In this document: piece after piece, positions 1 through 8,471 of the stretch
How positions within the stretch are numbered: the stretch's first letter is position 1
How the letters are laid out: each line of letters begins with the position of its first letter
DNA from: a virus
IMG/VR virus record: IMGVR_UViG_3300032323_001214
Span: 185,607 to 249,606 of that record
Length of the DNA stretch: 64,000 bases
Direction: 5' to 3' (one strand)
The notes under the pieces: model-generated
What the model saw: the letters and a program-made list of their open reading frames with translations, nothing else
Database searches by the model: none
Told to the model about the DNA's origin: nothing
Translations under genes and position numbers: made by a program

Positions 1-1
1 A

Positions 2-31
2 TTTGATACAGTAGCAAACTTACTAAAATAA
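2..31 (+). CDS. C-terminal end of an upstream gene (partial)
   Basis: An open frame enters from the left edge and ends at a TAA at 29-31, directly before a terminator hairpin. Only about nine residues are visible (FDTVANLLK). The placement just upstream of a terminator fits a real gene end, but nothing can be said about its product. Confidence 0.3.
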   Translation, partial: FDTVANLLK

Positions 32-57
32 AAAAAGCGACTTAGGTCGCTTTTTTT
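29..57. terminator. Bidirectional intrinsic terminator
   Basis: Six-bp stem AGCGAC/GTCGCT (36-41 with 46-51), TTAG loop, A-tract on the left and seven T on the right, so it can act on both strands. It would end the rightward gene entering the window and the leftward Nudix gene, whose stop codon (42-44) lies in the loop. Confidence 0.85.
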
Positions 58-458
58 GTTAATGTGTTTAATTTATCTTGTACTACATCAAAATTAACTG
101 TACTGAATAATCCCGGATGTAATGGTTTGGGATATTGATTTCCACCCACCCAAGCATACCCGCAATGTTCTTCATTTAGTGTTGGTGTAAATTCTTCTGA
201 TACTTCACAGAAGAAAGTATGGTATGTAAATGTGTGATTTACAAATTTTTGTATGGGAATCAACTTAGCTTTCTTTGGAAAATATCCAATTTCTTCTTCA
301 CATTCTCTAGCAATTCCCTCAAGTAGTGTTTCATCTGATTCTATTTTACCACCTGGAATTCCCCAATTGCCCGGGTTCTTATTATCAGTTCGTAGTAAGT
401 AAAGGTAACGTTCTGTTTTTTTCGAATAAAAGAAAACACCACCGGACGTATTGTTCAT
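42..458 (-). CDS. Nudix hydrolase
   Basis: 138-aa protein of the Nudix family, which hydrolyses nucleoside diphosphates linked to another moiety (dNTP or ADPR sanitation, mRNA cap trimming). The Nudix box is intact at about residues 36-58: G-x5-E-x7-REUxEExGU appears as GGKIES..E..RECEEEIG. The length is normal for a single-domain Nudix enzyme. The T4 NudE protein is a family relative, but this one is not clearly an orthologue and the substrate is unknown. The start codon lies at the predicted +1 of a sigma-70-type promoter, so the mRNA should be leaderless. The gene ends inside a terminator hairpin. Confidence 0.9.
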   Translation of the reverse strand: MNNTSGGVFFYSKKTERYLYLLRTDNKNPGNWGIPGGKIESDETLLEGIARECEEEIGYFPKKAKLIPIQKFVNHTFTYHTFFCEVSEEFTPTLNEEHCGYAWVGGNQYPKPLHPGLFSTVNFDVVQDKLNTLTKKAT

Positions 459-464
459 TTTTAA

Positions 465-493
465 ATTATAACATTTAGTAAATTAAATTACAA
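465..493 (-). promoter_or_regulatory. Sigma-70-type early promoter, leaderless Nudix mRNA
   Basis: Read on the minus strand: -35 TTGTAA (493-488), 17-bp spacer, -10 TATAAT (470-465). The ATG begins at 458, seven bases after the last base of the -10 box, which is the expected +1. Confidence 0.6.
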
Positions 494-1847
494 TACTATA
501 ATCACCCTGTCCATACCAACCTTCCCAACTCTTCATCCAAATACCTTCAGTATATCGATACTGCACGTTAGTAGATAAATTAGTCACATATTGTATGTCT
601 GATAAATTAAAACTGTCAAATGCCACAGACCACGCACCTGAACTATATTCGATGATATCGTTTGCATTGGCTACCAGATCACCCCATGCAGTAGTAGTAT
701 CACCCGGACTTCCTATACTCTCAACAATCAAATATCTGCGACCGTTAACTGGTCCGGGTAATCCAGCATTGGGACCAGTAACTAACGGGTTTATCACACC
801 GTCAACCGGATCTAATGTATTTTGTGGTAGTGTGTCTGGATCGATAGTGTATATCAATAATCTATCATCAACTGGATCTGGTACAATAGTACCTACAATC
901 TCAGTATCCATATATGGGTTTTGTAACCATATCTGGCTAATACCGGGTCTTAATGTGCCGTACACGTTCAATAAACTGCTCCAATATAAACTTGTATTGG
1001 GGCTTGGTGGCAAATTCAAATCTTCATTATCAGGGTAAAAATCTTGATTAGCTGGTAATAACTGCAACGTGTTACCTAATAACAATAATTTATAACCATA
1101 TGGTGTAATCTTTTGACGAGTACCTAACAATAAATCATCATCTTGTATATCAGTGAGTGCTGTACCTCTGAATATACTTGCAATAATCTTTTGAATGACA
1201 CCAAACTTTTTAAGTTTAGCTGATGTGCTAATCCATATAGGCATGTAGAATTTCCAAGTTAACACATCGATCGGATTACCTGTGCCTTGTGGAATACTGC
1301 GACTACTGAAAGTTAATCCATCTTGATATACCACACTCAAACTAGTCCAATCAATGAAGTTATCAGTGGATTGAATTTCTAATGAAGGATTGAATAATGT
1401 TCCCAATTGTTCAATCAACTCTAATTTCTGATTGTAATTAGTAGTCCAAAAGTCAACAGTAATACGTAATGTATATGGTACTGGCATTAAACGTTCTACA
1501 GTAAATGCTTGTCCTTGTGTTTGTTCATAGCTTTGTGTATCAGCATTGTAAGCCCTCTGTCTAACGTTTATTCTATCAACAAACGTCGGGTCTTGTGTTC
1601 TTTTTTGATCATACTCTAAACCACTTATGTAGAATGTAATCAGAGGAGCACTTGGTAAGTTACTAGCGGTGTTATCAGCAAGGATAGTACTAGCTTGTCT
1701 ACTACTATCACCATACATAACAGGTACACGAACATAGATATCGTTACCTGCAGGGTCTTTGCCTTTAGTTACTTGCCAGTTGCTAAAGATTTTTGCAAAT
1801 TGAATTAAGAATCTGCGTATTTGATTATCGTAGAAAAATTGTGCCAT
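483..1847 (-). CDS. 15: Tail sheath stabilizer / tail completion protein (gp15-like)
   Basis: 454-aa protein. The N-terminus (FFYDNQIRRFLIQFAKIFSN, then IYVRVPVMYGD) matches the pattern of T4 gp15 (an FRR..LFSN..IRVP.TY layout). gp15 forms the hexameric terminator that caps the contracted sheath and tube and joins tail to head. T4 gp15 is about 270 residues; the extra length here is mostly C-terminal (after about residue 230), rich in Pro, Gly and Asp, and resembles the add-on modules of other structural proteins in this phage. It starts 3 nt after the gp14 stop codon with no clear Shine-Dalgarno sequence, so it is probably translationally coupled. Confidence 0.82.
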   Translation of the reverse strand: MAQFFYDNQIRRFLIQFAKIFSNWQVTKGKDPAGNDIYVRVPVMYGDSSRQASTILADNTASNLPSAPLITFYISGLEYDQKRTQDPTFVDRINVRQRAYNADTQSYEQTQGQAFTVERLMPVPYTLRITVDFWTTNYNQKLELIEQLGTLFNPSLEIQSTDNFIDWTSLSVVYQDGLTFSSRSIPQGTGNPIDVLTWKFYMPIWISTSAKLKKFGVIQKIIASIFRGTALTDIQDDDLLLGTRQKITPYGYKLLLLGNTLQLLPANQDFYPDNEDLNLPPSPNTSLYWSSLLNVYGTLRPGISQIWLQNPYMDTEIVGTIVPDPVDDRLLIYTIDPDTLPQNTLDPVDGVINPLVTGPNAGLPGPVNGRRYLIVESIGSPGDTTTAWGDLVANANDIIEYSSGAWSVAFDSFNLSDIQYVTNLSTNVQYRYTEGIWMKSWEGWYGQGDYSIVI

Positions 1848-1850
1848 GTG

Positions 1851-3560
1851 TTAAGTTACCGGTGGTATTGGGTCTGGTGCTATTGTTAATATTGAAGACA
1901 ACGGTTGTGCTTGTGTAGTCGTAGTGCCGTCTGTCAATACAGTAACATTACTGTTATTTATGAAGCTAGAAGTCTGTGACAAATCTCCTGACGTAAATCC
2001 AGTCTGCGTTCTTACATTTTCTGATATACGAACCCACAGTCTTCCGTCCCAGCGATATAATATATTAGGAAGATAATCAATCCGTAAGAAGTAATCACCC
2101 ACTTGAGGATTTTGCGGGAACACTATACCTGCCCCTGTAGGTAATCCGTTAGGAGCAGTACCGTCACCATCTAAATATCCCATTGTATAACCGAATGTTC
2201 TAGGTGTACTACGTGCGATAAATTGGTATGCCGGATCACAGTCTGCTCTAAAGTCCATTTGAGTAGAAATAGTTCCAGTGAAACCTGGCAATTCTGGATT
2301 TTGGTCTGCTGTAGCATAAGTATTATCCGCAGTACCATATGGACCAGTTATTGCGCCTAGTGAATTGACAACTAGTACTCTGTCTCCCTCAACAGGGCCC
2401 GAGCCAGTACCTATTCTAGTGGGCGCCAGTTGCATTGTTTCTAAATTTATTGACTGATATGATTGTAGTTCTGGTATCCCAGTATCTGCTGTCATATCCC
2501 AAATGCTCATTGCAACTTCTCTGCTAATTCTAATAGCCGGGCTAGGATTTTTATAGTTTGGATTACGCATCATTACGACCGTGCCCACAGCCGGAATAGG
2601 CGCGCCACTTGAACTAATATTGATATTGATAGGAGGAGCAGGCTGATTGTACTTTCCTGACAACTCAGTATTAGTTTCATATTCTCCGTAAGTAGGTACT
2701 ACATATAAATTAGAACGATCATAACCTGCTTTAGGAACAAGGCGCCTGGCTTCTTCTAGAATTGCATTATTGACTTGTATATTTTTATTATAGGTTGCCA
2801 TAATATCTTTGAGATTCTGATTTGGATCGAGTTCCCAATAAGTATCATCAGGCGGCGCTATACCTATAGGTACTTCAATTTTACTAGTATAGTTTTTATC
2901 ACCATAGCTAATAACATAACCCGGCGGATATGTTTTAGTACTATCCCATAATCCTAAATAATTATCTTGGTTAATGGGTTCTTGTAATATCTGGCTAAAT
3001 TCTTGACTATCAACTAATGGCTCGCATTTAATACGCCACAAGTGTGGATACCATGTTTGACTAAAACCTTCACTTGCATAATTCGAATCAGTAACTTGAT
3101 AAAATCGTTTTAATGCAACCGGAATAGTATCTCTTAATGGATTGTAATCGACCAAGTGAGGTAATTCTAATACATCGCCTACCATTAGTTTACGACCCAT
3201 TATATCAATCATATCATTATAGTGAACCACTATGAAAATAATATCATTATTTAAAAATAATCCAAACTGTGATAAATCAAAATCTAAATTCTGTACATTA
3301 TAATGTCCGCGCAAACGGTAAATATTCGTATCGTATACTCTATCCCTATTTTCTAAAAATAACAAATCTTGAATATTTTCAGGTCGCAATACATCATACT
3401 GCGGTTGAGTATAATCCACTGACGGAGTAGCTGCACTAGGACCTAAATATTTGTGAATATATAAATCCGTCCCACCTACAGTTAATTGCTCCGATATTGT
3501 TCTATCGAAGAAACGATAATCGTTTTGTTTATTTGGACGGTATAAGGATAATCTTGGCAT
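1851..3560 (-). CDS. 14: Neck protein (gp14-like)
   Basis: 569-aa protein. Its first 220 residues look like T4 neck protein gp14 (motifs IQDLLFLENRDRVYD, DLSQFGLFLNND, VGDVLELPHLVDYNPL). gp14 helps close the filled head and joins it to the tail. The family is about 250-300 aa; the remaining 300 residues are an insertion or extension with Trp/Tyr-Gly-Pro patterns (W..TKTYPPGYVISYGDKNYTS) seen in phage decoration or carbohydrate-binding modules. It is the first gene of a leftward late unit gp14-gp15. The ATG lies six bases after a GATAAATA promoter, so the mRNA is probably leaderless. Confidence 0.78.
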   Translation of the reverse strand: MPRLSLYRPNKQNDYRFFDRTISEQLTVGGTDLYIHKYLGPSAATPSVDYTQPQYDVLRPENIQDLLFLENRDRVYDTNIYRLRGHYNVQNLDFDLSQFGLFLNNDIIFIVVHYNDMIDIMGRKLMVGDVLELPHLVDYNPLRDTIPVALKRFYQVTDSNYASEGFSQTWYPHLWRIKCEPLVDSQEFSQILQEPINQDNYLGLWDSTKTYPPGYVISYGDKNYTSKIEVPIGIAPPDDTYWELDPNQNLKDIMATYNKNIQVNNAILEEARRLVPKAGYDRSNLYVVPTYGEYETNTELSGKYNQPAPPININISSSGAPIPAVGTVVMMRNPNYKNPSPAIRISREVAMSIWDMTADTGIPELQSYQSINLETMQLAPTRIGTGSGPVEGDRVLVVNSLGAITGPYGTADNTYATADQNPELPGFTGTISTQMDFRADCDPAYQFIARSTPRTFGYTMGYLDGDGTAPNGLPTGAGIVFPQNPQVGDYFLRIDYLPNILYRWDGRLWVRISENVRTQTGFTSGDLSQTSSFINNSNVTVLTDGTTTTQAQPLSSILTIAPDPIPPVT

Positions 3561-3565
3561 AATAG

Positions 3566-3573
3566 TATTTATC
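3566..3573 (-). promoter_or_regulatory. T4-type late promoter for gp14-gp15
   Basis: On the minus strand GATAAATACTATT is followed at once by ATG. It matches the T4 late consensus TATAAATACTATT at 12 of 13 positions. With T4 spacing, transcription would start at the A of the start codon. Confidence 0.8.
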
Positions 3574-3600
3574 GCAATGTACTTTGGTTAAATACCGCGG

Positions 3601-3629
3601 TTGACAATAAATATGGGCTGTGTTATAAT
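3601..3629 (+). promoter_or_regulatory. Consensus sigma-70 promoter
   Basis: TTGACA (3601-3606), exactly 17 bp, TATAAT (3624-3629). The predicted +1 is near 3636, giving a 20-nt leader with Shine-Dalgarno AAAGGAG (about 3643-3649) before the ATG at 3657. Confidence 0.9.
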
Positions 3630-3656
3630 GACTAAATCATAGTAAAGGAGTGCCTG

Positions 3657-4814
3657 ATGGCAACACGTAAACGCAATTCAGAAGACCACAGTCAAGTTAA
3701 AGCATTGAATCCACGTGATGTGGATGTGCAATATTACGGTGAAGAACCGTTGTTTGTACTACAACCAGACGAAGATAGACGTAGGGTCGCACTAATGCGT
3801 TCGTTCACTTGGTACAATCGTTTCTATGGCAAGAAAGATGCTAAAGAACTTATGTGCCAATTTCTTGATTTGAATGGCAGACCCAATGACGCAAAAATTA
3901 TGCGTAAGATTCACGAAAATGAATTTTTAATGACATTGTGCTGGCTTGCCCGTATGAAATTGCGTGGACTTTCACTAACCGAGCATGAAGAACTAACACT
4001 TGAAAATGAGATCGGACGGTTGTTGAAGATTGTACACAAACCTGAAGAAATTAAGGTGGAGATTGATACACCTGCAAGACCTAATATTCAGGATATTTTG
4101 CGTGATAAAGCAAAAGATGCTGCCGGTGAACTTGAAGGAATGTTTGATGAATTTATTCTCAATGGCAAATCAAGCTTAAAAACAATGGATGTAGTTGCAA
4201 AGTTTAATGTCATGCCACAGCATATCAGTTTGATTACTGATATTTGGAAAAGGAAACAAAGCGAATTTGAAGAATTGCAAAAAGGGCTTGATAAGCAATT
4301 GAATGAAGGCTATAATCATTTGACAAAAATTCAAGTGCGTAATATCATCAAATACATTGAAAATGTATTGGCTGATTTGAATGCATATATTTCAGTTAAG
4401 AAAGCCTCCAAAGCTCCTCGTCAACGTAAAGCAGTACCCGTTGAAAAGATTGTGGCTAAGCTTAAGTATCTGAAAACATTTAAGGATACTATTACTAAAC
4501 TTGATTTGATTAGTATCAGTCCTGTGAAACTACATGGTGCAAGTGAAGCATGGGTTTATGATACTGCAAAACGCAAATTGCATCACTATATTGCCGATGA
4601 CTACAGTAAAGCATTTACTGTTAAAGGTAATACATTGCTAGGATTTGACACAACAAAGTCAGAGATTAAAACATTGCGTAAACCCGCAGAACAATTGAAA
4701 GAAGTAATGGGTAGCAAACCGGCCGCTCGTAAATATTTCAATGATATTAAAGCAGTCGCTACAACACCAAACGGCCGCTTCAATGAAGGTATGATTATTT
4801 TGAAAGCATTTTAA
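3657..4814 (+). CDS. Conserved-looking phage protein of unknown function
   Basis: 385 aa, soluble, highly charged, no signal peptide or membrane segment. I do not recognise a domain. Visible features: a basic patch KKASKAPRQRKAVPVEKIV near residues 245-265, helical Lys/Glu-rich segments on both sides, and a C-terminal part with DTAKRKLHHYIADDY. The basic helical character would suit nucleic-acid binding, but this is only an impression. It is the first gene of an early unit driven by a consensus sigma-70 promoter and overlaps the MazG-like gene by one base. Host take-over or nucleotide metabolism would fit the position. Confidence 0.85.
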   Translation: MATRKRNSEDHSQVKALNPRDVDVQYYGEEPLFVLQPDEDRRRVALMRSFTWYNRFYGKKDAKELMCQFLDLNGRPNDAKIMRKIHENEFLMTLCWLARMKLRGLSLTEHEELTLENEIGRLLKIVHKPEEIKVEIDTPARPNIQDILRDKAKDAAGELEGMFDEFILNGKSSLKTMDVVAKFNVMPQHISLITDIWKRKQSEFEELQKGLDKQLNEGYNHLTKIQVRNIIKYIENVLADLNAYISVKKASKAPRQRKAVPVEKIVAKLKYLKTFKDTITKLDLISISPVKLHGASEAWVYDTAKRKLHHYIADDYSKAFTVKGNTLLGFDTTKSEIKTLRKPAEQLKEVMGSKPAARKYFNDIKAVATTPNGRFNEGMIILKAF

Positions 4815-5233
4815 TGAGTAATATTGATTTAAACAAATACAAAAATTTTGTAGAAGCTGTAACAAGCAAAGCAAGTAATGACTTGACTACATTTATGAAC
4901 CGTTGTGATGAACTTGACGGTAATGACGGGGGTCCTGATATCAACGTTCCACTATTGCTTACGGCTTGTCTAGGATTAGCGGCTGAAGGTGGCGAGTTTA
5001 TCGAAGTGCCCAAAAAGATGTTTTTTCAGGGTAAACCACTGACAGAAGCTGAGGTCTTTCACTTGAAACGTGAACTCGGTGATGTTATGTGGTATTGGAT
5101 TAATGCTTGTCGTGCATTGAATCTTGATCCTAATGAAGTAATTGATGAGAATGTGCGTAAACTAGAAAGTCGATATCCCGGTGGCAGTTTCGATGCTCAT
5201 TATAGTGAGAATCGAAAAAAAGGTGATATATGA
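4814..5233 (+). CDS. mazG: MazG-like NTP pyrophosphohydrolase
   Basis: 139 aa, within the usual size of a single MazG/all-alpha NTP-PPase domain. These enzymes cleave (d)NTPs to NMP and PPi; in aquatic phages they have been proposed to alter alarmone or dNTP levels. The metal-binding pattern is visible: an EGGEF-IE segment near residues 57-63 and E-LGDVMWYWINA near 90-103, the ExxE...ExxD layout of the family. The ATG overlaps the previous stop codon (TAATG) and the end overlaps the next start by 4 nt, so the three genes form a translationally coupled early operon. Confidence 0.8.
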   Translation: MSNIDLNKYKNFVEAVTSKASNDLTTFMNRCDELDGNDGGPDINVPLLLTACLGLAAEGGEFIEVPKKMFFQGKPLTEAEVFHLKRELGDVMWYWINACRALNLDPNEVIDENVRKLESRYPGGSFDAHYSENRKKGDI

Positions 5234-6102
5234 AGGGTCAAAAAATAGTTTTTTCATCTTTGGGAAACACTCAGTACCCTCATTTTAACTATGAAGAATA
5301 CGGGGTAAAGGGATTTGGTAAATTGCGATCCCCTATCATTTCTATGGATCAGTATATTGATCATAGTCAAGATACCGAACTACACATTGAATGTTGTAAA
5401 GGACTTGCACTAACAAATGATTATAAGATGGGAATGGTATATGGTGATTTAATACCTGAGGAAGAAGCAAAGCACAATAATCATACTAGCTGGACAAATA
5501 CATTAAATAATCTTGAAAAAATTGACCCAACCGGAATCCATCACAAAGCATTACTCGAAGTCGCTGAAAGAGCGGGACCTGGTAAAGAAATGCAAGCAAT
5601 GTATAAGTATGCTTATTTTGCTTTAGGTTCAGTCATACCTTGGTTTTTTGCCTGCTACTTAAAGCAAGGTGGGTTCAGTGATAAGAGCAAAGGTAATGAA
5701 AACTGGACACCTGCCGCGGCATATTTTCCTAAATTACTTAAATATATCGAAACGTTACCCTTTAAGGAAATAGGAAGAATAATGTTTTTTACAACCTATC
5801 CTAAATCAGGGGTTGCAGTACACAGAGATAGTATAGTTACAGAGCACAAGGATCATAATATAAACTTGTTTTTTGATGGTGGCTGGAGACCTAGTTTTAT
5901 ATGGGACGAAAAAACTAAAGAAAAACATTATCTTGCGTCTGGCTCTCGCAGTTATTTCTTTAATAATAGAGATTATCACGGTGTAGATCCTGAACCAGTT
6001 TTTAGATATACCTTGAGAATTGATGGAACCTTTACTGATGAAATGTGTGAGAAATTGAATCTTGAGGATGGTTATACTTGGAAATGGTCATATGAAGAAT
6101 GA
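5230..6102 (+). CDS. 2-oxoglutarate/Fe(II)-dependent oxygenase (Asp/Asn hydroxylase-like)
   Basis: 290 aa. The C-terminal half carries a plausible facial-triad layout: HRDS near residues 198-201 (HxD), a distal His in NNRDYHGVD near 256, and Arg in YTLRIDG near 270 that could bind the 2-oxoglutarate carboxylate. A strand-rich segment with FFTTYPKSGVAVHRDS and SGSRSYFFNNRDYH is typical of the double-stranded beta-helix fold of aspartyl/asparaginyl beta-hydroxylase relatives. Substrate (protein, base or small molecule) unknown. Last gene of the early unit; a late promoter follows directly. Confidence 0.6.
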   Translation: MKGQKIVFSSLGNTQYPHFNYEEYGVKGFGKLRSPIISMDQYIDHSQDTELHIECCKGLALTNDYKMGMVYGDLIPEEEAKHNNHTSWTNTLNNLEKIDPTGIHHKALLEVAERAGPGKEMQAMYKYAYFALGSVIPWFFACYLKQGGFSDKSKGNENWTPAAAYFPKLLKYIETLPFKEIGRIMFFTTYPKSGVAVHRDSIVTEHKDHNINLFFDGGWRPSFIWDEKTKEKHYLASGSRSYFFNNRDYHGVDPEPVFRYTLRIDGTFTDEMCEKLNLEDGYTWKWSYEE

Positions 6103-6113
6103 TTTTGTTTCCC

Positions 6114-6121
6114 GATAAATA
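6114..6121 (+). promoter_or_regulatory. T4-type late promoter with inverted repeat
   Basis: GATAAATA upstream of gp13, embedded in GATAAATACATTATC, whose ends are inverted repeats (GATAA/TTATC). A short leader with AGGA leads to the ATG at 6140. Confidence 0.75.
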
Positions 6122-6139
6122 CATTATCAGGAAACTAAT

Positions 6140-6943
6140 ATGACAACAGCGACAAATCAAACAGCAAGTGTTCTTGCAACGCCGTCAGGCCTTACACTAG
6201 ACGAATTAAAACAAGCAATCTTTAACAATGTAAGATTACGTCTAGGTGATGGTATAATTGATTTAGAATTAGACCCTCAACATTATGAGGCAGCATATAA
6301 CTATGCTATCAAAATATATCGTCAAAGAGCACAAAATGCTACCTCGGAATCGTACACCTTATTTACGGTGGAAAAGAACGTAGATACATATACATTACCT
6401 CAAGAGTTTATTAACGTTAGGTGTCTATATAGAAGAACTGTTGGTTTAGAGACCGGTCCTGGCTCAAGTAGTTTCGACCCATTTTCAAGTGCTATTCTTA
6501 ATACATACCTATTAAATTATAATGTAGCCGGAGGATTAGCAACATATGACTTTTATGCAGGTTATGTTGAACTATCAGCTAGAATGTTTGGCGGATACTT
6601 AACCTACACTTTTGATCCTGTTACAAAAGTCATGCGTATCGTAAGAGACTTTAAAGGTAGCGGAGAGAAGGTTTTAATTTGGGCTGATGTACAAAAACCA
6701 GAATCAGTTTTGTTACAAGATCCGGGTTCGGGTGTTTGGATAGGTGATTGGATTTATGCTACTCTAAAAGGTATTATAGGTGAGGCCCGTGAAAAGTTTG
6801 CTACTATTGCAGGACCTGGTGGCGGCACTAGTTTGAACGGTTCAGCTATGAAGGCAGAATCAAAAGCACTTCAAGAAGGACTTATTGAAGAATTAAAACG
6901 ATATATTGATTATTCACAGCCTCTAACTTGGGTTCAGGGATAA
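6140..6943 (+). CDS. 13: Neck protein (gp13-like)
   Basis: 267 aa, close to the family size (T4 gp13 is about 309). The N-terminal helical part (LDELKQAIFNNVRLRLGDG, then HYEAAYNYAIKIYRQRA) and the C-terminal helices (EEL.RYIDYS) follow the pattern of head-completion neck proteins of T4-type phages, which with gp14 form the gateway between portal and tail. gp14 and gp15 are encoded nearby on the opposite strand. The start is chosen from the AGGA Shine-Dalgarno sequence and the late promoter. The assignment to gp13 rests on context and overall pattern rather than a diagnostic motif. Confidence 0.65.
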   Translation: MTTATNQTASVLATPSGLTLDELKQAIFNNVRLRLGDGIIDLELDPQHYEAAYNYAIKIYRQRAQNATSESYTLFTVEKNVDTYTLPQEFINVRCLYRRTVGLETGPGSSSFDPFSSAILNTYLLNYNVAGGLATYDFYAGYVELSARMFGGYLTYTFDPVTKVMRIVRDFKGSGEKVLIWADVQKPESVLLQDPGSGVWIGDWIYATLKGIIGEAREKFATIAGPGGGTSLNGSAMKAESKALQEGLIEELKRYIDYSQPLTWVQG

Positions 6944-6944
6944 A

Positions 6945-7328
6945 ATGAAGATTAGCGAATTACTAGAATCGTACAGAGATACAACATTACCTTTAGGTAA
7001 GTATAGAGGCCCATACGATCCTAGGACAATGCAACATTATTCTGATGAACATATCGATTCATCCGAGTTAACTGATATTGTCGAAGAACTAATAGACGAC
7101 GGCTACGAGCCAGAAGTTGTGAGAATGGATCCAAAAAATCTCACTGCAACACAAGACTGGTTAAGTGATTATGGTAGTGATGAAGCAATGTTCCCTGAGT
7201 ACACAGACAGACCAGTGGTTCTGAGAGATGGTCAGCATTTCTATATACTAGATGGGCATCATAGAGTAGCATCAGCATTAAAAGCTAACAAACCGGTAAC
7301 TGTCTATCTGTTTAACGAATTAGATTGA
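6945..7328 (+). CDS. ParB/Srx-like domain protein with capsid-targeting-like N-terminus
   Basis: 127 aa. The C-terminal half contains RDGQHFYILDGHHRVASALK, the (D/E)GxHR motif of the ParB-N/sulfiredoxin-like fold that binds or hydrolyses nucleotides (CTPase, nuclease or kinase variants exist). The N-terminus MKISELLESYRD resembles the capsid targeting peptide of T4 internal proteins (MKTYQEFIAE, cut after [LI]-x-E), so the protein may be packaged in the head. It starts 2 nt after the gp13 stop codon and is followed by a strong terminator. Confidence 0.7.
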   Translation: MKISELLESYRDTTLPLGKYRGPYDPRTMQHYSDEHIDSSELTDIVEELIDDGYEPEVVRMDPKNLTATQDWLSDYGSDEAMFPEYTDRPVVLRDGQHFYILDGHHRVASALKANKPVTVYLFNELD

Positions 7329-7352
7329 ACCTTATAGCTTTTCTTTTTCACA

Positions 7353-7387
7353 CTCCTGTAGTATACTAAGTACTACGGGAGTTTTTT
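7353..7387 (+). terminator. Intrinsic terminator whose stem carries the next gene's Shine-Dalgarno
   Basis: Eleven-bp stem (7353-7363 with 7371-7381, one G-T wobble), 7-nt loop, six T. The GGGAG of the 3' arm (7377-7381) is also the only ribosome-binding site for the ATG at 7388, so read-through RNA would hide that site. A TATACT in the ascending stem and loop (7362-7367) could be a -10 element for an internal start, but no matching -35 was seen. Confidence 0.8.
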
Positions 7388-8020
7388 ATGATTATAGGAA
7401 TTACGGGACTAATTTCGAGCGGTAAAGATACAATCGCTGATTATCTTTGCACATTTCATGGATTTAAACGATTGAGTTTTGCGGCTAGTCTTAAAGATGC
7501 AGTGTCAAGTGTATTTGGTTGGGATAGAGAATTATTAGAAGGCTCTACTAAAACTAGCAGAGAATGGCGGGAACAAACTGACTCTTGGTGGAGTACACGT
7601 TTGCAAATGGAAATCACACCTAGGCGTGTTCTGCAATACTGGGGTACAGAAGTGTTCAGAAATCACTTTCATACTGATATCTGGGTTGCAAGTGTAGAGA
7701 ACAAACTACGTCAAAGTACCGATAATATTGTCATCACTGATTGTCGTTTTGCCAATGAAGTTAATGCTATTAAACGAGTAGGTGGAATCACTGCAAGAGT
7801 TGAGCGGGGAAATAAACCCGAGTGGTATGATGCGGCAGTTTCGTTTAACAAAGGTGAATTTGGAAATATGACTTGGTCTTTAAGCAAGTCTAAATTAGAT
7901 AAATTGGGTGTTCATGCTAGCGAATACTCAAGTGTGGGCTTGTCCTACGATCATTATATCGACAATAACAAAACTATTGATGACTTACATAAACAAGTTG
8001 AATCAATAATCAACTTGTAA
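7388..8020 (+). CDS. 1: Deoxynucleoside monophosphate kinase (T4 gp1-like)
   Basis: 210 aa. dNMP kinase phosphorylates dNMPs to dNDPs for phage DNA synthesis. The P-loop GLISSGKDT is at residues 6-14 and is followed by a LSFAASLKDAVSSVFGW segment typical of the gp1 family; a later ITDCRFANEV (about residues 117-126) fits the Walker-B/lid region. T4 gp1 is 241 aa, so the length is plausible. The gene follows a terminator and ends convergently with the HNH gene, overlapping it by 18 bp. Confidence 0.85.
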   Translation: MIIGITGLISSGKDTIADYLCTFHGFKRLSFAASLKDAVSSVFGWDRELLEGSTKTSREWREQTDSWWSTRLQMEITPRRVLQYWGTEVFRNHFHTDIWVASVENKLRQSTDNIVITDCRFANEVNAIKRVGGITARVERGNKPEWYDAAVSFNKGEFGNMTWSLSKSKLDKLGVHASEYSSVGLSYDHYIDNNKTIDDLHKQVESIINL

Positions 8021-8350
8021 ATCCCCACGTTTCCAAGTAACTTCTTTCTTTTTAACAACTTCAACACAGTTAAGACATATACTACGTAGGTTAGTCATCT
8101 TACAGTTATCTAGATCACCGTCTATATGATATACTGTAATTTGACTAGACAATGTGCTATGAAATCCACATAAATCACATGTGGATTTTTTTTTGTATCC
8201 CGCAGTTTTCCATCTAGGACTTCTGGGTTTTAGTTTTTTCTTTTTACGACCACATTCATCACACATACTACGATAGTGTGTTACACCTTCACGGATATAA
8301 TTCACTGCACATTGATTTTTTCCACATGTTGAACAGATAGGTCTTGGCAT
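8003..8350 (-). CDS. Small HNH endonuclease with zinc knuckles
   Basis: 115 aa. Two Cys pairs at the N-terminus (CSTCGKNQC and CDECG), a third CDLCG, and an HNH core HIDGDLDN...NLRSICLNC at about residues 75-95 describe a zinc-ribbon HNH nuclease, the kind found as freestanding homing endonucleases or as recombination nucleases (gp49/Endo VII relatives) in T4-type phages. It is the only minus-strand gene between dNMP kinase and the sheath gene, which fits insertion of a mobile nuclease. A CTAAATA element lies three bases upstream of its ATG. Confidence 0.75.
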   Translation of the reverse strand: MPRPICSTCGKNQCAVNYIREGVTHYRSMCDECGRKKKKLKPRSPRWKTAGYKKKSTCDLCGFHSTLSSQITVYHIDGDLDNCKMTNLRSICLNCVEVVKKKEVTWKRGDLQVDY

Positions 8351-8471
8351 CTATTATTTAGTAGGGACCTTCGAAGGTACGCTAAACCAGTCTTTTTTGA
8401 TTTTTTTACTAAATAATAATATGCATTTTTAGGTGGTAAACCTCATAATTTTACAATAAAGGAAAAATAAA
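8351..8471 (+). promoter_or_regulatory. Divergent intergenic region before tail sheath gene
   Basis: 121 bp between the minus-strand HNH gene and gp18. A CTAAATAA element at 8409-8416 is a one-base variant of the late GATAAATA motif and would give a leader of about 50 nt. ACAATAAAGGA supplies the Shine-Dalgarno site for ATG 8472. On the other strand CTAAATAG lies just before the HNH start. Confidence 0.5.

Noticed and set aside
595-1038. Plus-strand 147-aa frame opposite gp15
   Set aside because: Lies entirely antisense to gp15, which has clear family motifs; no promoter, Shine-Dalgarno or recognisable domain. A shadow frame.
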